This document shows, piece after piece, positions 53,320 to 63,245 of a stretch of 64,000 bases of DNA; positions within the stretch are counted from its first letter, which is position 1, and each line of letters opens with the position of its first letter. This DNA is from an uncultured Clostridia bacterium (GTDB taxonomy: Bacteria > Bacillota > Clostridia > UBA1381): contig CAKSGG010000001.1 of NCBI GenBank assembly GCA_934454215.1, positions 46,985-110,984 of the forward strand. Direction: 5' to 3'. Below the pieces are notes generated by a model that was not told where the DNA came from, did no database searches, and worked only from the letters and a program-made list of their open reading frames with translations. Both the position numbers and the translations under genes were made by a program.

Positions 53320-53348
53320 TTGACCTTTTTGCATTTTTAGGATAGAAT
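53320..53348 (+). promoter_or_regulatory. Candidate promoter for rsmD-coaD
   Basis: TTGACC (53320-53325), 17 bases, TAGAAT (53343-53348), 26 bases before the ATG. Confidence 0.55.
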
Positions 53349-53374
53349 ATAATATACAATATGGAGGAGTATGT

Positions 53375-53914
53375 ATGAGAATAATATCCGGAAAGCACAG
53401 AGGCAGAAAGCTGTTGGATTTTGAGGGTATGAATATACGCCCGACAACAGACAGGGTTAAAGAGTCGATGTTTAATCTGATTCAGGATTATATTGCTGAT
53501 TCGGCTGTGCTTGACGCATTTTGCGGCAGCGGTGCTTTGGCTCTGGAGGCAATGTCAAGAGGCGCTGCATATGCTGTGTGTACGGATAAGGACAAGAGAT
53601 CCGTGGATATTATAACAAAAAACATACAAACTCTCGGCTATGGGGATAGCTGTAAGGTATTGAATACCGATGTTATGAGTTATCTTGATAAATGTACGGA
53701 AAGGTTTGACATAATTTTTCTTGACCCGCCGTATAACAAGGGGTTTATAGAACCTGTTCTTGATAAGATTGTTAAAAACGGAATTATGGCGGTCGGCGGA
53801 ATTATTGTTCTTGAAAGCGACGATGCCGATTTTTGCGGTGAGCCGGAAGGATTGGAATGTATAAAACAGCGAAAATACGGAAGAACATATATAACCGTAT
53901 ATAAAGCAGGATAG
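53375..53914 (+). CDS. rsmD: 16S rRNA (guanine-966-N2)-methyltransferase
   Basis: The 179-residue enzyme methylates G966 of 16S rRNA. The N-terminus [13 protein letters not shown] and the [14 protein letters not shown] segment are hallmarks, the SAM motif is [14 protein letters not shown], and the catalytic motif is [10 protein letters not shown]. Full length for the family. It is followed by coaD after 25 bases, the usual rsmD-coaD pairing. Confidence 0.96.
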   Translation: MRIISGKHRGRKLLDFEGMNIRPTTDRVKESMFNLIQDYIADSAVLDAFCGSGALALEAMSRGAAYAVCTDKDKRSVDIITKNIQTLGYGDSCKVLNTDVMSYLDKCTERFDIIFLDPPYNKGFIEPVLDKIVKNGIMAVGGIIVLESDDADFCGEPEGLECIKQRKYGRTYITVYKAG

Positions 53915-53939
53915 TTTTACGAAAGGTAAGAGAGTATCT

Positions 53940-54416
53940 ATGAGAATTGCGGTTTATCCCGGAAGCTTTGACCCGATAACAAACGGTCATTTGGATATAA
54001 TAAAAAGAGCAGCCAAGCTGTATGACAGGGTTGTTGTCGGAGTGCTTAATAACAGCGGCAAAAATCCGGTATTTACGCCGGAAGAACGAGTCGGCATGAT
54101 TAAAGAGGTTACTTTGGATATGAATAATATCGAGGTTGACTGTTTTACAGGCTTGCTTGTTGATTTTGTGAAAGAGAAATCGGCTTCGGTTATAATCAAA
54201 GGATTAAGGACGGTTGCGGATTTTGAGTATGAGTTCCAGATGGCGCTGTTGAATAAGGCATTGAATCCCGAATATGAAACTATGTTTATGATGACGGATT
54301 CAAAATATTCATACATAAGCTCCAGCATGGTTAAGGAGCTTGCAGGATTTAGGGGGGATTTGACAGGTCTTGTCCCTGCCGAAATAATTAATAAAATACA
54401 AGAAAAATATAAATAA
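53940..54416 (+). CDS. coaD: Phosphopantetheine adenylyltransferase
   Basis: Transfers AMP to 4'-phosphopantetheine, the penultimate step of coenzyme A synthesis. The 158 residues carry the nucleotidyltransferase motif [16 protein letters not shown], the [16 protein letters not shown] substrate segment and the [13 protein letters not shown] motif. Normal size. GAAAGG is upstream. Confidence 0.97.
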   Translation: MRIAVYPGSFDPITNGHLDIIKRAAKLYDRVVVGVLNNSGKNPVFTPEERVGMIKEVTLDMNNIEVDCFTGLLVDFVKEKSASVIIKGLRTVADFEYEFQMALLNKALNPEYETMFMMTDSKYSYISSSMVKELAGFRGDLTGLVPAEIINKIQEKYK

Positions 54417-54436
54417 GCTGAAAGGAATGAAAAAAG

Positions 54437-54892
54437 ATGGACATGGATATGGATATCATGGAAATTGTCGATATGATGGAGGAGACTATTGAAAAGGCTT
54501 CCGCTGTTCCTCTTACGGGAAAAGTGATGATTGACAAGGACGAGCTTCTTGACTACATTCAGGAAATTCGTTTGGTTTATCCTGATGAACTGAAAGAAGC
54601 AAAATGGGTGAAAGAAGAAAGACAGAGAATTTTGAGCGAGGCTGAAAGCAGAGCCGAAACGATTCAAAAGAATGCCGAAGAAACTCAGATGCAGCTTATT
54701 GACGAACATGAAATCACAAAATGCGCATACGAGCAGGCTAATGAGCTTGTTAATGATGCTCAGAAGAAAGCTATGGATATAAAGACTGACACTGACCAGT
54801 ATGTTGACGACGTTTTGAATGACGTTGAACACAGACTTGATTTGCTGCTCAGAAAGGTAAGAGAAGACAGAGGTTATTTTTCAAATAACTGA
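54437..54892 (+). CDS. Coiled-coil ATPase-subunit/DivIVA-like protein of unknown function
   Basis: The 151-residue acidic protein has a short N-terminal segment (MEIVDMMEETIEKASAVPLT) and then a long coiled coil (residues 45-140) rich in Glu, Lys and Ala with a charged heptad pattern. Clostridial genomes often have a homologue beside coaD. The GKVMIDKDELLDYI segment is the best-kept part. It is distantly like ATP-synthase subunit b or DivIVA helices, but no function is established. A role in division or membrane scaffolding is a guess. It starts 20 bases after the coaD stop codon. Confidence 0.75.
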   Translation: MDMDMDIMEIVDMMEETIEKASAVPLTGKVMIDKDELLDYIQEIRLVYPDELKEAKWVKEERQRILSEAESRAETIQKNAEETQMQLIDEHEITKCAYEQANELVNDAQKKAMDIKTDTDQYVDDVLNDVEHRLDLLLRKVREDRGYFSNN

Positions 54893-54918
54893 TTGGAAAG
54901 CTTAAATTGCCGATTTCA

Positions 54919-54942
54919 GAGTTGGGTGATTTCGCCCAGCTC
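54919..54942 (+). terminator. Weak hairpin before fhs
   Basis: GAGTTGGG (54919-54926) and CCCAGCTC (54935-54942) pair with one G-U wobble. Only an imperfect T-rich stretch follows, so it may be a partial terminator of the rsmD-coaD unit. Confidence 0.45.
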
Positions 54943-54979
54943 TATTTGAGGTTTATTTGATATACGAAAGGAGACTTTT

Positions 54980-56650
54980 ATGTTATCGGATATTGAAATT
55001 GCTCACCAAGCGAATATGCTGCATATCAGAGATATTGCGTCAAAGCTTGGAATTGAAAGTGACGAGCCGGAATATTACGGGAAATATAAGGCAAAGCTCG
55101 GGCAGGACGTTATCAAAAAATTTGTAGATAAGGAGGACGGCAAGCTTGTGCTTGTAACGGCTATCAACCCCACGCCTGCCGGAGAAGGAAAAACCACAAC
55201 CACAATAGGCTTGGGGGACGCATTGACCCGTTTGGGTAAAAAATGTGTGCTTGCATTAAGAGAACCGTCATTGGGTCCCGTTATGGGAATAAAGGGCGGA
55301 GCAGCGGGAGGCGGCTATTCGCAGGTTGTTCCGATGGAGGATATAAATTTACATTTTACGGGCGATATGCACGCTATTACAGCGGCAAACAACCTTTTGT
55401 CGGCAATGATTGACAATCACATTCATCAGGGAAATGCGCTTGATATAGACGTAACCAATATATCATGGAAAAGGGTTGTCGATACAAACGACAGAGCGCT
55501 TAGAAAAATAGTTGTCGGAATGGGCGGTAAAATAAATGGCGTTCCCAGAGAGGACGGCTTTATGATTACCGTTGCGTCGGAGGTTATGGCAATACTTTGC
55601 CTTGCGTCCGATATGGACGATTTGAAGAAACGTCTGGGAGATATTATAATAGGATATAACAGGAGCGGTGCGCCCGTTTATGCAAGAGATTTAAAGGCTG
55701 AGGGCGCTATGGCTGCGCTTTTGAAGGACGCAGTAAATCCGAATCTTGTACAGACTTTGGAGCATACGCCGTGTCTTATTCACGGCGGTCCGTTTGCAAA
55801 TATCGCACATGGCTGCAACAGTATAAGAGCAACGCAGCTTGCCATGAAAATGGCTGATTACACGATAACTGAGGCGGGCTTCGGTGCGGATTTGGGTGCT
55901 GAAAAGTTTATGGATATAAAATGCCGTTTTGCGGGTTTTCGACCCGATGCGGTTGTAATTGTCGCTACGGTCAGAGCACTGAAATATAACGGCGGCGTTA
56001 AGAAAACCGACTTAAAGGAAGAAAATACGGAGGCTTTGAAAAAAGGTATAGTAAATCTTCAAAAGCATATAGAAAATATGAAGGGGTTCGGTGCACCGGT
56101 GGTTGTTGCGGTTAACCGTTTCGATACCGACAGCGATGAGGAATTGAAAATTGTTACGGATATGTGCCGTGAATGGGGCGCTGAATGTGCGCTGTCCGAG
56201 GTATTCGCAAAAGGCGGAGAGGGAGGAATCGAGCTTGCTCAAAAAGTACTTGACGCAATAGACAATAATAAAGCCGAGTATAAGCCGGCATATGATGTGA
56301 ATGATTCGATAAAGGACAAAATCGAACAAATTGTAAAGAAAATTTACGGCGGTTCGGGCGTTGAGTATTCAAAGCGTGCAAATAAACAGATAAAGCAGCT
56401 TGAAGAATTTGGACTTGATAAAAAGCCCGTCTGCATGGCAAAAACTCAGTATTCGCTTTCGGATAATCCGTCATTGCTCGGCTGCCCGAAAGATTTTACG
56501 GTTACTGTAAGCAATGTAAGGATTTCAAACGGAGCGGGATTTATAGTAGTTGAAACGGGCGATATTATGACTATGCCCGGATTGCCTAAGCTTCCGGCGG
56601 CGGAAAATATAGATGTTGACAGTGGCGGAGTAATATCCGGACTGTTTTAA
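54980..56650 (+). CDS. fhs: Formate-tetrahydrofolate ligase
   Basis: Makes 10-formyl-tetrahydrofolate from formate, ATP and tetrahydrofolate, the entry point of one-carbon metabolism in anaerobes. The 556 residues match the family length. Visible motifs are the P-loop [14 protein letters not shown], the [20 protein letters not shown] segment, [10 protein letters not shown] near residue 380 and the C-terminal [12 protein letters not shown]. The GAAAGGAG ribosome site is good. It is likely its own transcription unit, ending in the terminator at 56651. It uses tetrahydrofolate, whose synthesis involves the folP-folBK enzymes. Confidence 0.97.
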   Translation: MLSDIEIAHQANMLHIRDIASKLGIESDEPEYYGKYKAKLGQDVIKKFVDKEDGKLVLVTAINPTPAGEGKTTTTIGLGDALTRLGKKCVLALREPSLGPVMGIKGGAAGGGYSQVVPMEDINLHFTGDMHAITAANNLLSAMIDNHIHQGNALDIDVTNISWKRVVDTNDRALRKIVVGMGGKINGVPREDGFMITVASEVMAILCLASDMDDLKKRLGDIIIGYNRSGAPVYARDLKAEGAMAALLKDAVNPNLVQTLEHTPCLIHGGPFANIAHGCNSIRATQLAMKMADYTITEAGFGADLGAEKFMDIKCRFAGFRPDAVVIVATVRALKYNGGVKKTDLKEENTEALKKGIVNLQKHIENMKGFGAPVVVAVNRFDTDSDEELKIVTDMCREWGAECALSEVFAKGGEGGIELAQKVLDAIDNNKAEYKPAYDVNDSIKDKIEQIVKKIYGGSGVEYSKRANKQIKQLEEFGLDKKPVCMAKTQYSLSDNPSLLGCPKDFTVTVSNVRISNGAGFIVVETGDIMTMPGLPKLPAAENIDVDSGGVISGLF

Positions 56651-56684
56651 GGGGATTGCTGCTAAATACAGCAGCCCCCTTTTT
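56651..56684 (+). terminator. Intrinsic terminator after fhs
   Basis: GGGGATTGCTG and CAGCAGCCCC pair with one mismatch and one wobble, followed by TTTTT. Confidence 0.8.
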
Positions 56685-56769
56685 GTTATAAGTTTTGAAT
56701 TAAGTGAGTACAATAAGCCATGTGCGGCGGAAATATCAGATTCGTAACAATAATTTAATATTCGTGAAT

Positions 56770-56798
56770 TTGACAAATTTGTAATTTGGTTGTATAAT
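56770..56798 (+). promoter_or_regulatory. Consensus promoter for the topoisomerase genes
   Basis: TTGACA (56770-56775), 17 bases, TATAAT (56793-56798), perfect hexamers, 31 bases before the ATG. Confidence 0.87.
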
Positions 56799-56829
56799 AG
56801 AATATTATATAGTATAATTGGAGGAAATT

Positions 56830-58848
56830 ATGCCCAGAAAGAAACAGGATTACGGAAATGAAAGCATAACAAGCTTGAAGGGTGCGGACAGAGTAAGAAA
56901 ACGTCCTGCCGTAATATTCGGCTCAGACGGACTTGAGGGCTGCGAACACTCTTTTTTTGAAATACTTTCAAATTCGATTGACGAGGCGAGAGAGGGCTAC
57001 GGTGACCTGATAGAGGTCACGCTGTTTAAGGATAAATCAATCGAAGTAAAGGATAACGGACGAGGAATACCGCTTGACTATAACGAAAAAGAGGGACGGT
57101 TTAACTGGGAGCTGGTTTACTGCGAGCTGTATGCGGGAGGAAAATACGATAACAATAAAAACGGTATGTACGAATACAGTCTTGGCTTAAACGGACTCGG
57201 AGCGTGCGCAACGCAGTACAGCAGTGAATTTATGGACGTTACGGTTATCCGTGACAAAACAAAATATACGCTTCACTTTGAAAAAGGCGAGAATGTAGGC
57301 GGACTGACAAAAGAGCCGGTGAGAACAAACTCAACGGGGACGACGCAGCATTGGAAACCCGATACGGACGTATTTACGGATATAAATATCCCTCCCGAAT
57401 TTTTTGAGGACGTTTTGAATAAACAGGCAATGGTAAATGCGGGCTTGAAATTCATTTTGTATACCGAAACGGACAACGGCATGGAAATGCGCGAGTATTA
57501 CTATGAAAACGGTATTGTCGACTATATCAAAGAGGCTGTCGGCGAGGACAGCTTTACCACGGTAGAGAGCTGGGAATGTGAACGTGAGGGACGTGACCGT
57601 GAGGATAAAGAGGACTACAGAATGAAAATGCAGGTTGCGTTCTGTTTCTCCAATAAAATCAGTTTTCTGGAATATTATCACAATTCAAGCTTTCTTGAAC
57701 ACGGCGGTTCGCCGGACAAGGCGGTCAGAAACGCATTTGTTTATGCAATAGACCAATATTTAAAGCAGAATAACAAGTATAATAAAAGTGAATCCAAAAT
57801 TAATTTTAATGATGTTGCGGATTGTCTTGTGCTTGTTATAAACTCGTTTTCAACGCAGACAAGCTATGAAAACCAAACAAAGAAAGCAATAAACAACAAA
57901 TTTATTCAAGAGGCGATGACAGAATTTCTGCGTCATCAGCTTGAGGTTTATCTGATTGAAAATAAGACGGACGCAGAGAAAATTGCAAATCAGTGTCTTG
58001 TAAACAAGCGAAGCCGTGAAAATGCCGAAAAGGCAAGAATTGATATAAAGAAAAAGCTGACAGGCTCAATGGACGTTACAAACAGGGTTGAAAAATTCGT
58101 TGACTGCCGTTCAAAGGACGTGTCAAAGCGTGAGGTTTATATTGTGGAGGGTGATTCGGCTCTCGGCTCGTGTAAGCTTGCAAGAGACCCGTCGTTTCAG
58201 GCGATTATGCCGATAAGAGGTAAGATTTTAAATTGCCTTAAAGCCGATTACCCGAAGATTTTTAAAAGTGATATTATTGTAGATTTAATGAAGGTTCTCG
58301 GCTGCGGAGTTGAAATTCATTCAAAGCATAATAAAAATATGGACAGCTTTTCACTTGATAATTTAAGGTGGAGCAAGGTTATAATATGTACCGATGCCGA
58401 TGTTGACGGATTTCAGATAAGAACACTGATTCTTACAATGATTTACCGTCTTGCGCCGACCTTGATTGAGGCGGGAAAGGTGTATATTGCCGAATCACCG
58501 CTTTATGAAATAAGCATTACGAAAACAAAGCGTAAGGGAGAAAAGCTTTTTGCGTACAGCGACGGCGAAAAAGAAACAATTTTGTCAAAGCTTGCGGAAG
58601 AGGGACTGTCAAAGGACAAGGACGAATTTGATATAAAACGTTCAAAGGGATTGGGTGAGAATCAGCCCGAAATGATGAGCTTAACCACAATGCACCCTGC
58701 GACAAGGCGGCTTATAAAGGTAACACCCGAAAATGTGGAGCGCACGGCGGCAATGTTTGAAGTACTGCTCGGCGATAACATTCAAAGCCGTAAGGAGTTT
58801 ATTGCCGATAACGGCGGACTGTATATGGAAATGCTTGATATATCTTAA
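56830..58848 (+). CDS. parE: DNA topoisomerase IV subunit B (ParE/GyrB-like, divergent clade)
   Basis: The ATG at 56830 is read as the start because GGAGG is 5 bases upstream. The 672-residue ATPase subunit has GHKL motifs ILSNSIDEAREG, DNGRGIP and LGLNGLGACATQ, where classical enzymes read GLHGVGAS. The transducer region follows. The TOPRIM parts are VEGDSALGSCKLARDPSFQA and CTDADVDGFQIRTLIL, and the C-terminal SKGLGENQPEMM block is present. Together with the adjacent A subunit it forms a type IIA topoisomerase. The altered ATP loop and the separate pair suggest a second, divergent enzyme rather than the main gyrase. Confidence 0.87.
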   Translation: MPRKKQDYGNESITSLKGADRVRKRPAVIFGSDGLEGCEHSFFEILSNSIDEAREGYGDLIEVTLFKDKSIEVKDNGRGIPLDYNEKEGRFNWELVYCELYAGGKYDNNKNGMYEYSLGLNGLGACATQYSSEFMDVTVIRDKTKYTLHFEKGENVGGLTKEPVRTNSTGTTQHWKPDTDVFTDINIPPEFFEDVLNKQAMVNAGLKFILYTETDNGMEMREYYYENGIVDYIKEAVGEDSFTTVESWECEREGRDREDKEDYRMKMQVAFCFSNKISFLEYYHNSSFLEHGGSPDKAVRNAFVYAIDQYLKQNNKYNKSESKINFNDVADCLVLVINSFSTQTSYENQTKKAINNKFIQEAMTEFLRHQLEVYLIENKTDAEKIANQCLVNKRSRENAEKARIDIKKKLTGSMDVTNRVEKFVDCRSKDVSKREVYIVEGDSALGSCKLARDPSFQAIMPIRGKILNCLKADYPKIFKSDIIVDLMKVLGCGVEIHSKHNKNMDSFSLDNLRWSKVIICTDADVDGFQIRTLILTMIYRLAPTLIEAGKVYIAESPLYEISITKTKRKGEKLFAYSDGEKETILSKLAEEGLSKDKDEFDIKRSKGLGENQPEMMSLTTMHPATRRLIKVTPENVERTAAMFEVLLGDNIQSRKEFIADNGGLYMEMLDIS

Positions 58849-58872
58849 TAAAGAAAAGAAAGGATAACTGTT

Positions 58873-61080
58873 TTGGCAAGGAAGAAAAAGGAAGAAGAAA
58901 TAATAATCGAGGCGCCTATAAACGAACAGCCGATAACAAGAACTCTTGAAGAAAACTATATGCCGTATGCAATGAGCGTTATAGTGTCAAGAGCCATACC
59001 CGAAATTGACGGCTTAAAGCCCGCTCACAGAAAGCTTCTTTATACGATGTACAAAATGGGGCTTTTGGGCGGAAAGCTTACAAAATCCGCCAATGTTGTA
59101 GGTCAGACTATGAAACTTAATCCGCACGGCGATGCGGCAATATATGAAACGCTTGTAAGACTTACAAGAGGTCATGAGGCGCTTTTGCATCCGCTTGTTG
59201 AATCACAGGGAAATTTCGGTAAACAGTATTCAAGGGATATGGCATATGCCGCCTCACGTTACACGGAGGTGCGGCTTGAACCGATTTGTCAGGAGTTTTT
59301 CGGTGATATAAATAAAAATACGGTGGAATTTGTCGATAACTATGACGGCGAATTAAAAGAGCCTGTGCTTTTGCCGGCGGCTTTTCCGAATATCATAGTA
59401 AACCCGAATCAGGGTATTGCGGTCGGTATGGCAAGCAATATATGCTCGTTTAATCTGCGTGAGGTTTGCGAAACGACGATTGCGTACATGAAAAACCCCG
59501 ATACCGATATTATAGAAATAATGCCTGCCCCTGATTTTTCGATGGGTGCGGAGATTATTTACAACAAAGACGAAATGCGGAAAATTTACGATACGGGCAG
59601 AGGCAGCTTTAAAATGCGCTCAAAGTATCGGTATGACGATAAAAACAACTGTATCGAAATTTATGAAATTCCGTACAGTACCACGTCCGAGGCTATAATT
59701 TCAAAGATTATGGAGCTTATTAAGGCGAATAAATTAAGAGAAATTTCGGACGCACGCGATGAAACGGGACTTGACGGATTTAAAATTACTCTTGATTTAA
59801 AGCGGGGAGTAAATCCCGATGAGCTAATGCTGAAACTGTTCAAGATGACTCCGCTGGAGGACTCGTTTAGCTGTAACTTTAACATTCTTATAAAGAACCG
59901 CCCTATGGTTTTGGGAATAAAACAGATTCTTGAACAATGGGTTATATTCAGAAGCGAATGTATAAAAAACAGTATAAGATACGATATTGCAAAGAAAAGT
60001 GAAAAGCTGCATTTGCTGACGGGTCTTAAAAAGATTTTGCTTGATATAGACAAGGCAATTTCAATTATCCGCCATACAGAGCGTGAACAGGACGTTGTTC
60101 CGAATCTTATGGAGGGCTTTGAAATTGACAGAATCCAAGCCGAATATATAGCTGAAATTAAGCTGAGAAACCTTAATAAGGAATATATTTTAAACAGAAC
60201 CTCCGAAATAGAAAAGCTTATGGAGGAGCTGGAGGAGCTGAACAGAACACTGGAAAGCGATAAGGCGGTTAAAAAGCTTATTGCAGACCAACTGAAAAAT
60301 ATTGCGAAAAAATACGGTCAGGACAGAAAAACCACTCTTGTAAGTGATGACGCACTTGTTGAGTACAAGGAAGAGGAGCATATAGACGATTATCCGCTTA
60401 CGATATTCGTTACAAAGGAAAATTATCTGAAAAAGGTCAGCGCCGTTTCACTGCGTTCAACAACGGCGGAGCATAAGCTGAAAGAGGACGATTTTGTTTT
60501 CCAGACTCTTGAAACCACCAATAATTCGGAGCTGCTGTTCTTCTCTAATAAGAGTACGGTATATAAAATGAAAACATATGATTTGCCCGACAGCAAGGTA
60601 AGCACAATGGGCGAATATCTGCCCGGAATATTGCAGCTTGACGGAGATGAAAAAATATTATATACGGTTGTTACGACAGACTACAGCGGCATGATGCTGT
60701 TCTCGTTTGAAAACGGAAAAATGGCAAAGGTCGAGCTGAAAAATTATGCGACAAAGACAAACAGGAAAAAGCTTATAGGCGCATACAGTGATAAGTCGCC
60801 GATTTGCGATATAAAATTTTTGGCAGATGACGCTGAGCTTGTTGCTATGACGGACAATAACAAGGTTTTGTGCTTTAATACATCAAAAATTGCTCTTAAA
60901 TCAACAAAGAGTACACAGGGTGTTCAGGTTGTTACGATAAAGAAAAAGGGCGCAAAGCTGACTAAGGTTATGTATGCGGAGGAGAGCGGACTGGATAATC
61001 TGAAGTATTATACGACAAAGAATATTCCGGCTGCCGGCTGTTTCCTGAAAAAGGACGATATGCAGATGAGCCTTATATAA
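58873..61080 (+). CDS. parC: DNA topoisomerase IV subunit A (ParC/GyrA-like, divergent clade)
   Basis: The TTG start at 58873 has AAAGGAT upstream. The 735-residue breakage-reunion subunit carries EIDGLKPAHRKLLYTM, the catalytic Tyr130 in AASRYTEVRL, and LNPHGDAAIYETLVR, where the usual quinolone-contact Ser is Ala88 and the acidic partner is Glu92. No GyrA-box (QRRGGKG type) is seen in the C-terminal part, so topoisomerase IV is a better label than gyrase. The start lies 24 bases after the B-subunit stop codon, one operon. Confidence 0.88.
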   Translation: MARKKKEEEIIIEAPINEQPITRTLEENYMPYAMSVIVSRAIPEIDGLKPAHRKLLYTMYKMGLLGGKLTKSANVVGQTMKLNPHGDAAIYETLVRLTRGHEALLHPLVESQGNFGKQYSRDMAYAASRYTEVRLEPICQEFFGDINKNTVEFVDNYDGELKEPVLLPAAFPNIIVNPNQGIAVGMASNICSFNLREVCETTIAYMKNPDTDIIEIMPAPDFSMGAEIIYNKDEMRKIYDTGRGSFKMRSKYRYDDKNNCIEIYEIPYSTTSEAIISKIMELIKANKLREISDARDETGLDGFKITLDLKRGVNPDELMLKLFKMTPLEDSFSCNFNILIKNRPMVLGIKQILEQWVIFRSECIKNSIRYDIAKKSEKLHLLTGLKKILLDIDKAISIIRHTEREQDVVPNLMEGFEIDRIQAEYIAEIKLRNLNKEYILNRTSEIEKLMEELEELNRTLESDKAVKKLIADQLKNIAKKYGQDRKTTLVSDDALVEYKEEEHIDDYPLTIFVTKENYLKKVSAVSLRSTTAEHKLKEDDFVFQTLETTNNSELLFFSNKSTVYKMKTYDLPDSKVSTMGEYLPGILQLDGDEKILYTVVTTDYSGMMLFSFENGKMAKVELKNYATKTNRKKLIGAYSDKSPICDIKFLADDAELVAMTDNNKVLCFNTSKIALKSTKSTQGVQVVTIKKKGAKLTKVMYAEESGLDNLKYYTTKNIPAAGCFLKKDDMQMSLI

Positions 61081-61107
61081 ACCCATTAACAGAAAGGATT
61101 GATAAGT

Positions 61108-62472
61108 ATGCTGACAGCAGAAGAAAAGGAGATATTAAAAGAGCGTTTCAGACATAAAGCGGAGGGCGTATATCAGCCGTTCCCGAGAGATACCTTTGAA
61201 AAGTACGGAGTGAAACGCGGACTGCGCAATAATGACGGAACGGGAGTTATTGCAGGTCTTACATCAATAGGAGATGTTGTCGGCTACCAAATGGTAAACG
61301 GCGAGAAAAAGCCTATTGAGGGACATTTGAGATACAGGGGCTATGACATAACAGACCTTGTGCATAATGCGGAAAAGCAAAACAGATTCGGATTTGAGGA
61401 AGTTGTGTATCTTCTGCTGTTCGGAAATCTGCCGACTGAAAAAGAATTATACGATTTTACACGCTTAATCGGAAATATGCGTGCACTGCCGCCCGGATTT
61501 ACGGAGGATATGATACTGAAAGCGCCGAGTAAAAACATAATGAATAAAATGGCAAGATGCGTTTTGTCGTCATATTCGTACGATGAAAACCCCGACGAGG
61601 TAAGCGTGGGGAATATGTTAAGACAGTCAATTGAGCTTATAGCGCGTATGCCTGTTATGGCGGTGTACGGTTATCAGGCAAAGAATCATTATCATGACGG
61701 AAACAGTCTGTTTCTTCATGTGCCGCAGACGAGATTATCGACTGCCGAAAATTTCTTGTATATGCTCAGACGTGACAATGATTATACAAGGGAAGAGGCT
61801 GAAATTCTTGACGTACTGCTTATGATTCATGCAGAGCATGGCGGCGGTAACAACTCAACGTTTACAACAAGGGTTGTTTCATCATCGGGAACGGATACCT
61901 ACAGTGCAATTGCGGCGGCCGTCGGTTCGCTTAAAGGCCCGAAACACGGTGGAGCGAATGCAAAGGTAATGAGCATGATGGAAAATATAGAGGAAAACGT
62001 AAATGATTGGACAAACGAAAGCGAAGTAACGGACTACCTTGCAAAGATTTTGCGCAAAGAGGCGTTTGACGGCAAAGGGCTTGTTTACGGAATGGGTCAT
62101 GCGATTTACACAAAGAGCGACCCGAGATGTATTTTGCTTAAGGAAAAGGCAGAGGAGCTTGTCGAGAAAAAGCCCGAATACAGAAAGGAATTTGAATTGT
62201 ACAAGCTTATAGAAAAGCTTACGCCCGAAATTTTTGCCGAGGTAAAGCATAACAGCAAGGTAATGTGTGCAAATGTTGATATGTACTCGGGATTTGTTTA
62301 TAAAATGCTCGGCATAACATCGGATATGTTTACGCCGCTGTTTGCTATGTCAAGAAGCGTAGGCTGGTGTGCGCACCGCTTGGAGGAAACGCTCGGCTGT
62401 TCGAGAATTATACGTCCTGCGTATAAGTCGCTTACACAGTCGAGAGAATATATTCCGATAGAGGACAGGTAA
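61108..62472 (+). CDS. Citrate synthase
   Basis: Condenses acetyl-CoA and oxaloacetate to citrate. GAAAGG precedes the ATG 61108; the in-frame TTG at 61099 is not used. The 454 residues have HLRYRGYDI, the catalytic His region HAEHGGGNNSTFTTR, a second His in GMGHAIYTKSDPR and the Asp region CANVDMYSG. Layout matches the clostridial citrate synthase type. It sits between the topoisomerase pair and the cell-wall glycosyltransferase. Which symbol (gltA or citZ) applies is open. Confidence 0.95.
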   Translation: MLTAEEKEILKERFRHKAEGVYQPFPRDTFEKYGVKRGLRNNDGTGVIAGLTSIGDVVGYQMVNGEKKPIEGHLRYRGYDITDLVHNAEKQNRFGFEEVVYLLLFGNLPTEKELYDFTRLIGNMRALPPGFTEDMILKAPSKNIMNKMARCVLSSYSYDENPDEVSVGNMLRQSIELIARMPVMAVYGYQAKNHYHDGNSLFLHVPQTRLSTAENFLYMLRRDNDYTREEAEILDVLLMIHAEHGGGNNSTFTTRVVSSSGTDTYSAIAAAVGSLKGPKHGGANAKVMSMMENIEENVNDWTNESEVTDYLAKILRKEAFDGKGLVYGMGHAIYTKSDPRCILLKEKAEELVEKKPEYRKEFELYKLIEKLTPEIFAEVKHNSKVMCANVDMYSGFVYKMLGITSDMFTPLFAMSRSVGWCAHRLEETLGCSRIIRPAYKSLTQSREYIPIEDR

Positions 62473-62498
62473 TGTGAAACGGCAGAATGGAGATTATG

Positions 62499-63245
62499 AT
62501 GAATAAAGTTAATATTTTAGGCGTTCATGTTGATATGGTAAATATACAGCAGGCGGCGGAAAAAATAATGGGATTTTTCAATGAGAACCGTCTTCATACG
62601 GTATTTACGCCAAATTCCGAAATAATTATGGCGGCATACAGAGACGGCGGTTTTTGCGATATTTTAAATAATGCCGATTTGCTTACCGCAGACGGAATAG
62701 GCGTTGTATATGCCTCAAAAATACTGAAAAAGCCTATAGACGAAAGAGCCGCAGGCTATGACATTGCAAGAAAGGTTCTTGAAAAAATAAATTACACGGA
62801 GCATAAGCTGTTTTTATTCGGCGGAAAACCGGGAGTTGCCGAGGAGGCGGCGGCAAATCTGAAAAAAGAGTATGCCGAGCTGAATATCGTCGGAACAAGA
62901 AACGGTTATTTCAAGCCCGAGGACGAGGCGGAAATTGTTCGTCAGATAAACGATTCGGGGGCGGATATAGTTTTTGTATGCTTGGGTGCGCCCAAACAGG
63001 AAAAATGGATAAACGCCCATAAGGACGAACTGAATGTAAGGGTTGCAATGGGAATCGGCGGAAGTCTTGACGTTTTTGCAGGACGTGTTGAAAGAGCGCC
63101 CGATTTTTGGTGTCGGATAGGTATGGAATGGTTCTACAGACTAATGAAAGAGCCTCAGCGTATAGGCCGTATGATGGATTTGCCGAAGTTTGCGGCGACT
63201 GTTATGCTGAAAGGGAAAAAGTATAAACAGGAAGAGGATAAATAA
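62499..63245 (+). CDS. WecG/TagA/CpsF-family glycosyltransferase
   Basis: GGAG with a spacing of 6 makes the ATG 62499 the most likely start (earlier in-frame ATGs at 62487 and 62496 are too close). The 248-residue protein has the family motifs FTPNSEIIMAA, TADGIGVVYASK and VCLGAPKQEKWI, and the IGGSLDVFAGRVERAP stretch. TagA adds N-acetylmannosamine in wall teichoic acid linkage units; WecG acts in other surface glycans. A wall-polymer role is inferred. The gene touches the next one: its stop codon is directly followed by the tmk ATG. Confidence 0.93.
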   Translation: MNKVNILGVHVDMVNIQQAAEKIMGFFNENRLHTVFTPNSEIIMAAYRDGGFCDILNNADLLTADGIGVVYASKILKKPIDERAAGYDIARKVLEKINYTEHKLFLFGGKPGVAEEAAANLKKEYAELNIVGTRNGYFKPEDEAEIVRQINDSGADIVFVCLGAPKQEKWINAHKDELNVRVAMGIGGSLDVFAGRVERAPDFWCRIGMEWFYRLMKEPQRIGRMMDLPKFAATVMLKGKKYKQEEDK

